The position numbers and the translations under genes are program-made. The notes beneath the pieces are model-generated. The model made no database searches. It saw only the letters and a program-made list of their open reading frames with translations, and was not told the DNA's origin. Positions 1-8,403 of a DNA stretch of 18,797 bases are shown here, piece after piece; positions within the stretch are counted from its first letter, which is position 1, and each line of letters starts with the position of its first letter. Source of the DNA: Deltaproteobacteria bacterium (lineage in GTDB: Bacteria; Desulfobacterota; Desulfarculia; Adiutricales; Adiutricaceae); NCBI GenBank assembly GCA_031288745.1, contig JAITQT010000306.1, positions 1 through 18,797 on the forward strand, given 5' to 3'.

Positions 1-137
1 GTGACGACCTTGAAACAATCAGCGAAATTACTTAAATACCCGTACAGTTCGTCCTCGAACTGAGGTATGTTATCGGGTGTCAACCCAGCCTTTTCAAGAA
101 TAGAAGGATTCCAGTCGCGTATCCCAAGTAATGACAT
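1..137 (-). CDS. N-terminal part of a probable DDE transposase (IS701-like), cut by the window edge
   Basis: An open frame begins with ATG at 137..135 on the minus strand and runs off the left edge with no stop, giving about 45 residues that start MSLLGIRDWNP. A GGGAGAG ribosome-binding site lies 4-10 bases upstream of the ATG, which fixes the start. The stretch LYGYLSNFADCFK resembles, from memory, the N-terminal segment of IS701-type DDE transposases (a 'hxxFhxxFADCFxR' pattern ahead of the catalytic core). None of the catalytic residues fall inside the window, so the family call is an inference. The good ribosome-binding site and unbroken frame suggest a more recent insertion than the decayed element at 1381-1781. 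An unrelated hypothetical protein remains possible. Confidence 0.4.
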   Translation of the reverse strand, partial: MSLLGIRDWNPSILEKAGLTPDNIPQFEDELYGYLSNFADCFKVV

Positions 138-277
138 TTCTCTCTCCCGCTATTTGGATTACGAGGCCGTGGCTACAACGGTGTTCGCTAAGGAGACGAT
201 AGCTGGTCGGAGGATAAATGTTAAGTTGTTTTTTTGTTCAGAGTAAAAAAAAATCGAAATTTTGAAATTTGAAATAT

Positions 278-550
278 TTATGAGTAAATAATCCCTGTAC
301 TGTTGTGGTAATAGGTGTATTTATTAAAGTCACTGATGATGTTGTATTCTAGCTCCTCCGGGTACCTCGTTTTGGCGAAGTTCATTTTAAAACTGAGGGC
401 CGGGTGCTTTTTAACTTCATAGCGAAGGGAGGCGATTTTAAGGGACTTAAATAGCTCCTTATCCTAGCAAAAGAGTTCCTCTATTGTATCTAAAGGGAGA
501 GTCTGGTCAAAGCGTCTGGGTCTTAGAGGAAGAGCTTCTGAGTTTTTTTA
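278..550 (-). pseudogene. Decayed reading frame of unknown family with one in-frame stop
   Basis: Read on the minus strand from the stop at 548-550 down to the TAA at 278-280, about 89 codons stay open except for a single TAG in the middle, just after TIEELFC. The translation has normal protein composition, for example RRFDQTLPLDTIEELF before the stop and KELFKSLKIASLRYEVKKH after it, and ends with a tyrosine-rich tail (NKYTYYHNSTGIIYS). No start codon or ribosome-binding site is visible, and the frame cannot be followed above 550. It looks like the C-terminal part of a dead gene. The protein family is not recognised. A chance open stretch in AT-rich DNA is the alternative. Confidence 0.3.
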
Positions 551-1380
551 TTTCAAAAATGGAGCCGGTCTTATCAGCCTAAAGTTGCGCCTTTTAAATT
601 ATTTTATGAAATGGCTGTTGGGTTATTAGCAATTGATTCATGTCACCTCATCGCTTCAGACGCTCGTTAACGCTAGAGCTAACACTTAGTTAAGTTTCAA
701 GGCCATCATACTATTATCGGATAACCAAAGCCCAAAGGTGAGAAGGCCTTCCGTAGTTCCGTAGGGCGTAAATGATTTTGGCGATAGGGGGCGGGACTTT
801 GGCCTATGCCCTATGCCCTAAGGCAGCCAAGCAACAAAGGAGCTAAATTTTTATGAGGAATCCAAAAGGGGTGAGAGCAATTGTTTTTTTTCGATCGAAA
901 AAGTTGTCGCAAGGAGGGTTTTGGACCATAATTAAAGGACATTGGAGGATAGCTAAATTAAGATCCATCTATGGGGGAAATCAATTATCTGGGGCTTAAA
1001 GAACTTCGATTTCAGCCAAATACTGGCTTCTTCGAGCCGTAGAAAAAGCCTTACTGTTAAAAAGGTCAAGCGAAAGCAGGGCCAAGCGATGTAAAGGCTT
1101 TTCGTCAATTATATTCTGGAAGAGGAGGCCAGGCGGTTGGGAGAGTAATCTGACCGGTTGCTTAATGTCAATACAAGTATCTGAGGGCAGCAAGAAAGGG
1201 GCTAGAATAAGGTAGTCGTTTGCTATCACTAGGAAACGAACTGTCTTGCTTAGAAATTATAGACAGCGCTTTTTATGGAGTATCCTTTCACCCAAAGTTT
1301 TTGGGGGTAGGCTGGCCGAAGACTCCGATAAGGTATTTTCTGACTCTTCCCTTTTAAGGCCTCCTTTGGAATGTAGCTAA
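551..1380. other. Non-coding or degraded stretch with no recognisable gene
   Basis: No frame here has a ribosome-binding site, plausible start and recognisable product together. The longest open stretch is on the minus strand at 996-1229 (77 codons from a GTG without a ribosome-binding site). Its translation resembles no family known to me. Small direct repeats are present: ctatgcc twice near 804-817 and ccgtag twice near 751-764. Taken with the broken frames on both sides, this reads as a gene graveyard or insertion hot spot downstream of flgL. It may include the unrecognised 5' part of the IS200/IS605 relic. Confidence 0.5.
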
Positions 1381-1710
1381 ATGGCTAAATCACTCCTAAC
1401 TGGCTTACCGGTTATATTTCTTTTGGTGGGTGAGGATTTTGAGGCGAAATTGGCTATTTTTGATGGTAAAAATGACCATGTTCATCTTCTGGTTCTTTAT
1501 CCGCCGAAAGTAGCTGTCTCTTGTTTAGTCAAGAGCCTAAAAGGAGTTCCAAGCGGTTTAATCGCTATGACAAACGCCTATAGTTTTGTCAATCTATGGG
1601 GAGACTCTCGACTCTCTCTGGTCATCAAATTATTTCGCTTGAAGCCGCGGCGGAGCGCCTCTAGCCATAATTATGCGAGTAGAATAGAAAATCAAAGAAC
1701 TTTGGAATGA
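1381..1710 (+). pseudogene. IS200/IS605-family transposase TnpA remnant, frameshifted
   Basis: The plus-strand frame contains DFEAKLAIFDGKNDHVHLL followed by YPPKVAVSCLVKSLKGVPS, the diagnostic core of Y1 (HUH) single-strand transposases. The HxH metal-binding pair is intact at 1477-1485. After LWGDS (about 1610) the family sequence jumps by one base: LWSSNYFA, a TGA stop at 1640-1642, then SRGGAPLAII, matching the usual LWSPSYFAGSCGGAP block. It then returns to the first frame as IENQRT. There are thus two frame changes and one internal stop, and the helix that should carry the catalytic tyrosine cannot be read intact. The normal N-terminus is not recognisable upstream, and no ribosome-binding site precedes the ATG at 1381. 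The element is dead. Confidence 0.85.
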
Positions 1711-1737
1711 AAACATGAATCAAACCGAAATTCTCCT

Positions 1738-1781
1738 TATATCCCCGCCCTGATGGACTAAGTTTTCGGCGCTTTCGATAA
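1738..1781 (+). mobile_element. Probable decayed right end of the IS200/IS605 element
   Basis: Twenty-eight bases after the tnpA relic comes tatccccgccctgatgg, then a region reading gttttcggcgctttcgataa. Right ends of many IS200/IS605 elements carry a C-rich/G-rich hairpin (CCCCGCCCTGAAGGGCGGGG type) followed by such a GTTTT...CGATAA tail. Here the left arm CCCCGCCC is intact, but the right arm has mutated to ACTAAG, so the hairpin TnpA needs for strand recognition no longer forms well. Position and similarity to the family are seen or remembered. The exact end is not determinable. Confidence 0.6.
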
Positions 1782-1827
1782 GTAAAAATATAAAAAATCT
1801 TAGCTAAAATTAAAAGTTAGAGTTTTT

Positions 1828-4800
1828 TTAAATATAGTTGAGGAGGGATAGTTTAGTAACCATTCCCGTAGTCCCGAGCAAGGCCTCGTAGATTAGTTGG
1901 GCATTTTTTAGATCGGTAATAAGCTTAGTAAAATCTGCGTCTTCGATCTCCGACAAGGTAGTTTCTGCGGCAAATTTGTTTAGCTCAAGGTTACTTAAGA
2001 CAAACTCGTTGCGAATAATGCGGGTACCGACGTTAGTTTCCATGGTGGTGATTTTTTCGATACTAGCTTTAAGCTTGGGTAGTTCTTTACCTACAAGCTC
2101 GCTATCGTTATGTTTTAGAGCCCAGCTAAGGCGCTGGATAGTATCTAAGACGTTATCCTCTTCTCCGTTGCCTCCTAATAAGGCCTCTCCAGTGACGTTG
2201 GAGGTAGTTCGGTATTGACTCATAGTGTTAATATCTAAATTTTGGCTATCACCGTTATACCAGCCCACCCCCACCTCAAAAAGATCGCCTACTTGAAGGG
2301 CAGTCCCGTCTGGGATAAATTTTAAGGCCACGCCGTGGTCCGAGGCCTTTAAGGTCTCTTCTCCTCCGCTAAGCCAGAGGGTTTTATCCATGGGCCCTAC
2401 CTTGGCTGTGGAATCCCAGCCTTCGTCTTTAAATTCCATAGAGGCCCAAACTAAGGCTTGGTCAGGCTGAGCTAGGTTTTTGGCGATTAAGGCTTCTAAG
2501 ACGTCACCGGCCGTGGAAATGACCGCTCGCTCCTCAGAGCAGCTATAGGCCGGAAATATTTTCCTAAACTGGTCGTAAGCCTCCCTATCACTTTCAGGGT
2601 CAGGACAGGCGGGTAGGACTTGGGTGGCTAGGTGGACGACTACCACTTGTCTATCTAAATCGTCTTTTTCATAGCTAATGGTGACCTTATCTTGGTAAAT
2701 AGCCGCTGAGCCAAAAATTGAAGAGTCAGCTGACATAGTGTAGCGCACCCCAATGGAGTTTCCGGCCTCCCCCCAATTTAGGCTTTGAAATATAAGATCG
2801 GGACAGGCTTGTTCCGGGGGAGAGTAAGGAAAGCTTACGGTAGCGGTAGCGTGCCCCAAAGGTGTAATCTTAGTGACTCCGTCTATTTCGTAAGGTTCAC
2901 CCGTAGTTAGCGAAAGGCAGTCCATGTTTCTAACGATCCCCCCACCCCCTTCGTGGTAATTGGCAAGAGAGGCGGTGACTAATTGAGAGGCTTGGGGGTG
3001 GTTGTTGATTAAATCGATCACATCGTTGGCCGTAGTAGTGATTTGACCTTTCGAATCAACTCCTAAAGTTACGCAAATATTCCAATTTTGAGGCCCCACG
3101 CTGACAGAGGCCGAGACCGGGTAAGGCCCGGCTGGTTTTAGGTATTCAACTCTAAGATCGTCGCCCCAAGTGCCCATATAGTTAGCAGTAAAGACGATAT
3201 CGTTGGCCGCGCCGGGTAGGTTGGTTGTTAGCGAGGCGTGACCTAATTGGGAGTTGTAATAAAGTCCTCCGGTTTGAAATTGGCTGGGGTTAAAGGCCGT
3301 GGGCGGGCCCCAAGTGAGCCCTCCGTCTTGGCTCACTCTAATAATCGCCGGCTGATCATAGCCCTCTTTAAATTGAAAAGGACCTCCGGGATAGACTTTG
3401 CCTAACCCGCTATCGCCTTCGGCGGTCCTTACTTCAATATAAAGACTTTCCGCAGAAGAGAGCGCTTCCACAGCTTCTTTAACCTCTAGGGCGTTGGCAG
3501 TTATGGCGTATATTTTAGCTTGCCTTAAGGCCTCGGTCGGGCTATGGAAGGCCGTGGAAGCGGGATCGTTTAAGGCCCGAGCGTACTCTTCAACAAAGGC
3601 CGAGCCGCTGGAGCCTAAAGTAACGGTTATGGTCGAAGTGGCCGCGGAGTAAGAGGCCGTGGTTTTAGTGGTAAGATTGGGTGGATTTATGAACTCGTAA
3701 ATAATGTTATATTTATTGCCGCTTTCTCCCACCGGGGCTCCCGGCTCGTTTTTAACACTAAAGATAAGATCGTTATGGGTTCCAGTTAGCTCCGTTTGAA
3801 CAAAAGCTAAGGTATAAGGATCGGAGGCGGTCATAGTAATAGGTGAAAAGATAGTTTGTGCGGCCCCGGAACTACCTAAGCCCGAGCAAGAAGCTATGAC
3901 CATGGTTGAAGCAACTAGGTCGTGATTTATAGCACTAACCACGTCAAAAACCGTGCTTTTTAGCGTCCCTCCGCTAGCTTGGGAATATCGGGCTAAATAG
4001 ACGGTAATCACTCCGCTACTGACTTCAACCTCGGTTTGGTTAGAAAGATAAACTCTCGTGTTAATAGGCGTCCCGCTAGGAAGGCGCTCTAGATCCACTC
4101 TCCCTTGGCCTCCTAAAGTGACCGAGGCCGAGACTAAACCGGTGTAATTGACCGCCGAGGCAATGGCTGCAGCCGTAACATTTTGAGCGGTAGCGGCTGA
4201 GAGGGAGGGCGGATCAAAACCGTTACTCTTTAAATAGAGAGTTAAGATGTCTGGGGGGCTGGTAAAGGAGGCCGAGACCGGCGCGGTCATGGCACTATTA
4301 CCATAGGCGTAGACAATGGAAAGAGGGGAGGAGATGGGGTTAGAAAATATAACCTCGTTATTGGTTCCGGCTTGGCCGGTCCTATCTATAATCTCTGGAC
4401 CAGGGACGAGCCTTAGGCTAGTTTGGTTATAGTTTTGAGCTAAAGAATCTAATCTTAGATAATAATCACCTAGATCGTTTGAACCTGCGGTTTTAATGAC
4501 CGACATTGAGCTTTGGTGAGCGTATAAGCTGGAATCGAGGCCGCCGGCTTGAACTACTTCGATAACGAACTTTTGACTTTCTATTGGTAGATCCGGCCTA
4601 GGCACAAAGAGGTTTGAACCATAGTTTTGAATTTGCCCGCTCCACAGTTCGCTATTAAGGCAGCCAGGGACTACTTGTTGTGCCTTTAAATTAAGAGAAA
4701 AGGGCTGTACGTCGGTACTTTGACCGCTAAAGAGGTAATTATCTCCGTATTTGGAGTCGGCGAACTGGACGACGCTTTGAAAGAGGGCGTCGATTTCTTC

Positions 4801-5139
4801 GGCGATAATAAGCCGTTGCTCGGCCGTATAAGTGTCGGTGGCTCCTTGCTCGGCCTTGGAATAGATCTCGTCTAAGGCGTTTTTAACGCTCTCCATGACG
4901 TTTCCGGTGTTAGTAAGCCAGGTGTTGGAGTAGTTAACGTTTTCGGTATATTGGGTGATTTCGGACAAAACAGTCCTCGTGCGCAACACCGTGGCCGCCC
5001 CCGAGGGGTTGTCGGAGGGTTTGTTTATTTGCCTCTCCGAGGCTATCTTATTTGACAGCTGACCAATGCGCCAGGAGAGTAACCCAAGGTTATCGTTAAT
5101 GTTTCTGTATGTTCCGCGCTGACTGGTTCGGTAGATCAT
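1828..5139 (-). CDS. flgL: Flagellar hook-associated protein 3 (hook-filament junction), greatly enlarged
   Basis: This 1103-residue protein is the junction between hook cap region and filament and is exported by the flagellar type III system. Residues 1-145 are the conserved coiled-coil D0/D1 start (MIYRTSQ, LSNKIASERQINKPSDNPSGAA, NYLFSGQ), and residues 980-1103 are the matching C-terminal helices (LDTIQRLSWAL to TKLSLLNYI). Salmonella FlgL is about 317 residues, so roughly 800 residues are inserted in the exposed middle. Much of the insert is repeats of a beta-rich module (pattern NDIhF...G..h.h.Y...hhVhL...G.hTTAxDVhxAIN...LVTAS). Start: ATG with GGTGAGG five bases upstream. It is last in the operon, 102 bp after flgK, with no strong hairpin terminator following. 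It has six cysteines (160, 418, 741, 779, 845, 867), unusual for an external flagellar protein. Confidence 0.93.
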   Translation of the reverse strand: MIYRTSQRGTYRNINDNLGLLSWRIGQLSNKIASERQINKPSDNPSGAATVLRTRTVLSEITQYTENVNYSNTWLTNTGNVMESVKNALDEIYSKAEQGATDTYTAEQRLIIAEEIDALFQSVVQFADSKYGDNYLFSGQSTDVQPFSLNLKAQQVVPGCLNSELWSGQIQNYGSNLFVPRPDLPIESQKFVIEVVQAGGLDSSLYAHQSSMSVIKTAGSNDLGDYYLRLDSLAQNYNQTSLRLVPGPEIIDRTGQAGTNNEVIFSNPISSPLSIVYAYGNSAMTAPVSASFTSPPDILTLYLKSNGFDPPSLSAATAQNVTAAAIASAVNYTGLVSASVTLGGQGRVDLERLPSGTPINTRVYLSNQTEVEVSSGVITVYLARYSQASGGTLKSTVFDVVSAINHDLVASTMVIASCSGLGSSGAAQTIFSPITMTASDPYTLAFVQTELTGTHNDLIFSVKNEPGAPVGESGNKYNIIYEFINPPNLTTKTTASYSAATSTITVTLGSSGSAFVEEYARALNDPASTAFHSPTEALRQAKIYAITANALEVKEAVEALSSAESLYIEVRTAEGDSGLGKVYPGGPFQFKEGYDQPAIIRVSQDGGLTWGPPTAFNPSQFQTGGLYYNSQLGHASLTTNLPGAANDIVFTANYMGTWGDDLRVEYLKPAGPYPVSASVSVGPQNWNICVTLGVDSKGQITTTANDVIDLINNHPQASQLVTASLANYHEGGGGIVRNMDCLSLTTGEPYEIDGVTKITPLGHATATVSFPYSPPEQACPDLIFQSLNWGEAGNSIGVRYTMSADSSIFGSAAIYQDKVTISYEKDDLDRQVVVVHLATQVLPACPDPESDREAYDQFRKIFPAYSCSEERAVISTAGDVLEALIAKNLAQPDQALVWASMEFKDEGWDSTAKVGPMDKTLWLSGGEETLKASDHGVALKFIPDGTALQVGDLFEVGVGWYNGDSQNLDINTMSQYRTTSNVTGEALLGGNGEEDNVLDTIQRLSWALKHNDSELVGKELPKLKASIEKITTMETNVGTRIIRNEFVLSNLELNKFAAETTLSEIEDADFTKLITDLKNAQLIYEALLGTTGMVTKLSLLNYI
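2434..4365 (-). repeat. Diverged beta-module repeats inside FlgL
   Basis: Within FlgL, several segments share one pattern. The clearest is residues 645-730 (ANDIVFTANYMGTWGDDLRV, later QITTTANDVIDLINNH, then QLVTAS). A second is 779-902 (CPDLIFQSLNWGEAGNSIGV, later ISTAGDVLEALI, then ALVWAS). A third is 455-581 (HNDLIFS, later a disrupted second half). More degenerate copies lie around 259-345 and 361-430 (STVFDVVSAINHD, VIASCSGLGSSG). The copies are matched by eye at protein level, are strongly diverged, and their boundaries are approximate. The same module occurs in FlgK. Confidence 0.6.
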
Positions 5140-5241
5140 ATTGGCCTCACCAAATTGAGGTTCAAGGTCTAGGCCGTAAAGGCCGAAGATAAAGATTAAC
5201 TTTTTACTATTTTAATAAAATAAAAAAATAACTATCTAAAA

Positions 5242-7791
5242 TTATTTCATGGCTAATAAAGTCTCCATCATAGTGTCGATAGTTGAAATCATCTTGGCCG
5301 AAGCCTGATACATATACTGAAATCTTAGGATATCAGCTAGTTCTTCATCTAAATTAACCCCAGCGATAGAGTCGAGCCTATCTTGGAGTTGAGAATAGAT
5401 GCCTTCGGTAAAGTTGTAATCAGTAGTCGCCCCCCGAACGGCGGCCCCTATGTTAGAGTAGATGCCGTTAAATTCCGAGCCTAAGGTGGCCGAGGCCTGG
5501 TGGTAAAAGCTAAAGCGTTTGTCTCTTAGTTCGCTCATGTTTAAAGCGTTAGTATTATCGCCATTAGCTATCACTCCGTTAGAATTGATATGAGCGGCGT
5601 TAATATAGTCGCGGTTATCAATTAAGAGTTGATTAACCCCGACGTCGGCCCCGTTATGGCCAGTTAGGATATTGTTTAGCCCTAAGGTGGCTAAAATGCC
5701 AGAGTTATCGCCAGCGTAGCCGAAGTTATAGCCTTCGTCGGCAATGATCCTTACTTGATCGCGCCCGTGACGATCAGTGATGGTTTCCAATCTAAGGCCC
5801 GTAACCCCTTGATCGAAGGTAGTCCCAATTTGCTTTACAATATCTTCCAATTTATCATCAGGGTTTACGGTTATCTTATGAAAGATAGGTTCATCGCCTT
5901 CTTTATAGACAGCTAGGGTAAAATAGCCGCTGCGGTCAAGATAGGTTTTTTCCATCGCCTCCACTACCCCAAGACCGTTTTCTTCCAAAGGAGTTTGGGC
6001 GGTAACTAAGGTTCTAGCTAAATGATGCGAGTTGATAGCGTTAACAATATCTCCGGCCGTAGTGACAACCATACCATTATTGTCGGTGGCTAGGTTAACC
6101 ACAATATTTTGACCACCGTCTGGGCTAGAGATAACTTCGACGCTTAGAGCCCTATTAGCTCCACCATCTGAGCGATATTCTAGGCTCAAGGCTTCTCCGG
6201 CCGCACCTTTTTCATTTGAGGTGAAGATAACGTCGTTATTAGTATGCTTAAAATTAGTTTTTAACTCGGCGTATTCCAGCCCGTAGCTAAGGTGCTGACC
6301 TTGGGGTAAGACGTACTTTAGGGAGCGATCAAGGGTAAAAAAGGTATTTAGTTCTTGAGGTAAGTTTGACCCAGAAAAGTTGATTCTACCGCTATCGCCT
6401 TGGTTCATAACCCCCTCGGCACTAATAAAATCTCCAACCTTCCAGGCCGAGGTTCTAGGTGGTAAGTAATTTACGCCGTCAGAGACGCTAGAACTTTTTT
6501 CAGAGTTAATATAGGCGCACAGCTCTCTGGCGCTGACTGAAACGTTGCCATTGGAATCAGTGGGTAAGGTTATGGTTATTTCCCACTTCATGCGGTTCGG
6601 ATCGTCGTTAAATTTAACCGAAGAGGTGATTTCAGAGGTAGTGATATCAGATTTAACAAATTTAATCTCTATATTTTCAGGATCGCTATAAAAATCGTCG
6701 TAGGGCTCTCTGGAAGCTAAATGAGGGACCAAGGAGCTTATCCTTATGTCGTTATCTTCTCCGGGAAAGACAATTTCAGTAGAGCAAAGGTTAGAGACAT
6801 CGGTAGTGGCCACAGCTTCAGTAAAGAGGGCCTCCCCTGCCCCTTGGGCGTGCTGATCGTTAATATTAAAGATTAAGCCGTCGACAAAGGAATCGTATTG
6901 GCGGTAGTAATCTAATAAGACCTCTTCTCTAAACTCCAGCCAGCCGCCCAAGGCTCCCTCGGTCACCGAGGCCGTTATATCTTCCATCCAATATTGGTTG
7001 TGAGTGGTTTTAAGGTTAACGTCGCCGTCGCTATTGGTCACTGTGGTTAAAGCGAAGGAGGTGGTTTTGAGAACCAAAGGGATACCCGAGCTGGAGGTGA
7101 TGGTGTATTGGCCGTCGTGTGGGTCTTCGTAAAAATCAATATTCATATATTCGGCTAGCTGTCTAGTTAATTCCTCGCGACTATCGCGCAAATCATTGGC
7201 CTGGCGGTTGAGAGCCGGGTCCTCGGCCACGGAGATTTGTTGATTAAGGGTGGCGATTTCGGTTATGAGGTAATTTACTTGGATGACCGCATCGTTAATC
7301 CTTGCGTTAGTGTCTTTACGCAACTCGTCCATTTCTTGACGCCTTAGGCTTAGTTGAGTGGTCAAATTTTGAGCGTATTCTATTAATTCTTCTCTATAGG
7401 GGATGTTGGAGGCCTCGTCGGCCAGTTGGGAAAAGGAGTCAAAAAAATCGTTCATGGCCTGGTTGATGCCATTGCCATCGCTTTCGTTATAAAAGATTTC
7501 CAGATTATCTAAAGAATTCTTAAGGGATAAATGATGGCCTAAGGTGGCCCCGGTCATGGTTAGGCTTCTTACTAAAAATTGGTCGGTATAGCGGCTTATA
7601 TTATCAGCGTTAACCCCTAAGCCCATCTGACCGTAGCTTTGATTAACCGAGGGGAGGGTAGCTAAATTAACGCGTTGCCTTGAGTATCCTTGGGTATTGA
7701 CGTTAGAAATATTATTGCTCGCCACCTCCATGGCCGTTTGAGATAGGCGCATACCGGTGAGAGCCGTGTACATGGCCGAAGACACGCCCAT
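5242..7791 (-). CDS. flgK: Flagellar hook-associated protein 1 (hook-filament junction), enlarged
   Basis: FlgK is the first junction protein placed on the finished hook and is required for filament attachment. At 849 residues it is well above the roughly 550 of Salmonella. Residues 1-70 carry the rod/hook N-terminal signature (TAMEVASNNISNVNTQGYSRQ). Residues 85-330 form the helical FlgK core (LDNLEIFYNE, PALNRQANDLRDSREELTRQ, FNINDQHAQG). Residues 805-849 are the C-terminal helix (VNLDEELADILRFQYMYQA to METLLAMK). The extra middle contains two copies of the module shared with FlgL (about 346-446 and 518-620). The start is decided by AAGGAGGT six bases before the ATG. The ATG lies one base after the flgN stop, so the two are probably translationally coupled. 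Confidence 0.96.
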   Translation of the reverse strand: MGVSSAMYTALTGMRLSQTAMEVASNNISNVNTQGYSRQRVNLATLPSVNQSYGQMGLGVNADNISRYTDQFLVRSLTMTGATLGHHLSLKNSLDNLEIFYNESDGNGINQAMNDFFDSFSQLADEASNIPYREELIEYAQNLTTQLSLRRQEMDELRKDTNARINDAVIQVNYLITEIATLNQQISVAEDPALNRQANDLRDSREELTRQLAEYMNIDFYEDPHDGQYTITSSSGIPLVLKTTSFALTTVTNSDGDVNLKTTHNQYWMEDITASVTEGALGGWLEFREEVLLDYYRQYDSFVDGLIFNINDQHAQGAGEALFTEAVATTDVSNLCSTEIVFPGEDNDIRISSLVPHLASREPYDDFYSDPENIEIKFVKSDITTSEITSSVKFNDDPNRMKWEITITLPTDSNGNVSVSARELCAYINSEKSSSVSDGVNYLPPRTSAWKVGDFISAEGVMNQGDSGRINFSGSNLPQELNTFFTLDRSLKYVLPQGQHLSYGLEYAELKTNFKHTNNDVIFTSNEKGAAGEALSLEYRSDGGANRALSVEVISSPDGGQNIVVNLATDNNGMVVTTAGDIVNAINSHHLARTLVTAQTPLEENGLGVVEAMEKTYLDRSGYFTLAVYKEGDEPIFHKITVNPDDKLEDIVKQIGTTFDQGVTGLRLETITDRHGRDQVRIIADEGYNFGYAGDNSGILATLGLNNILTGHNGADVGVNQLLIDNRDYINAAHINSNGVIANGDNTNALNMSELRDKRFSFYHQASATLGSEFNGIYSNIGAAVRGATTDYNFTEGIYSQLQDRLDSIAGVNLDEELADILRFQYMYQASAKMISTIDTMMETLLAMK
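5932..6756 (-). repeat. Two copies of the FlgL-type beta module in FlgK
   Basis: FlgK residues 518-620 (5932-6240) read NNDVIFTSNEKGAAGEALSL, then NIVVNLATDNNGMVVTTAGD, then IVNAINSHHLARTLVTAQ, then GLGVVEAM. This follows the same order as FlgL residues 645-735. A weaker copy at residues 346-446 (6454-6756) reads DNDIRIS, ITITLPTDSNGNVSVSAREL, CAYINS. The first copy is clear by eye; the second is tentative. Confidence 0.6.
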
Positions 7792-7792
7792 T

Positions 7793-8308
7793 TTAAACCT
7801 CCTTGGAAAGTTTGGCTGGCAACGATTTTTTTACGCTCTTATCTTTGCTGCCGTCCTTACGGTAGCCCTCGCCCTTGATTTGGTCTGCCCCGGTTAAAAC
7901 GTTAATAGATTCGTTAACTAAATTTAAGGATTGCTCTACAAAGAGGCGGTTAGCCTCGTTTTCCCTATTAATGATGTTTTTGAGCCGAGCAAGGGTAATG
8001 GCCCCCTCGTTTAACCGGTTATCGTAAGGCTTGGGGCATAAGGCAGCCACTTCGGCCAGAGTGGGGTTGGGCATTGAGGGGATGTTAAACATTAAGGCCG
8101 TTTCCACCAAACTATTGGTTAGCTGATGAATGCTATCTTGGATTTCTAGGCCAAGTTTTTCCTTAATTTGGCTAGTCACCAATAAGCCTTCAAGGTCAAG
8201 GCTTAGAAGGCATTTTTTTTCCTTTTCTAGAAAATCTATCAATGATTGGTAACGCGACAAATGTTCATCAAGCTCTTCGGCCAGACGTTGAACGACGGTT
8301 AAGTCCAT
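7793..8308 (-). CDS. flgN: Flagellar export chaperone FlgN
   Basis: This 171-residue, almost wholly helical cytoplasmic protein shows the FlgN-type layout: an N-terminal helix starting MDLTVVQRLAEELDEHLSRY, then LIDFLEKEKKCLLSLDLEGL, then a long second helix around TLARLKNIINRENEANRLF and a final VNESINVLTG. FlgN proteins bind the C-terminal helices of FlgK and FlgL and deliver them to the export gate, which fits its place directly upstream of flgK and flgL. The frame stays open to a TTG at 8368, but that start lacks a ribosome-binding site. The ATG at 8308 has AAAGGAA seven bases upstream and is preferred. The C-terminal tail is lysine-rich. FlgN sequences are weakly conserved, so the call rests on size, helix pattern and context. 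Confidence 0.8.
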   Translation of the reverse strand: MDLTVVQRLAEELDEHLSRYQSLIDFLEKEKKCLLSLDLEGLLVTSQIKEKLGLEIQDSIHQLTNSLVETALMFNIPSMPNPTLAEVAALCPKPYDNRLNEGAITLARLKNIINRENEANRLFVEQSLNLVNESINVLTGADQIKGEGYRKDGSKDKSVKKSLPAKLSKEV

Positions 8309-8403
8309 GTAAGGGTTCCTTTCGTAACTGGCGGTTTTTTCGTTTCGGCTGGTAATAGAGCAAGCCAAAGCGGCGTTTGGAAAAAATAGAGGTTAAGGGA
8401 TTA

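Noticed and set aside
996..1229. Minus-strand 77-codon frame from a GTG
   Set aside because: No ribosome-binding site, no recognised family, and it lies between decayed elements; not strong enough to call a gene.
8365..8380. CCAAA...TTTGG hairpin between flgJ and flgN as a terminator
   Set aside because: The T-run precedes rather than follows the stem in the direction of transcription, and flgN and flgK depend on read-through.
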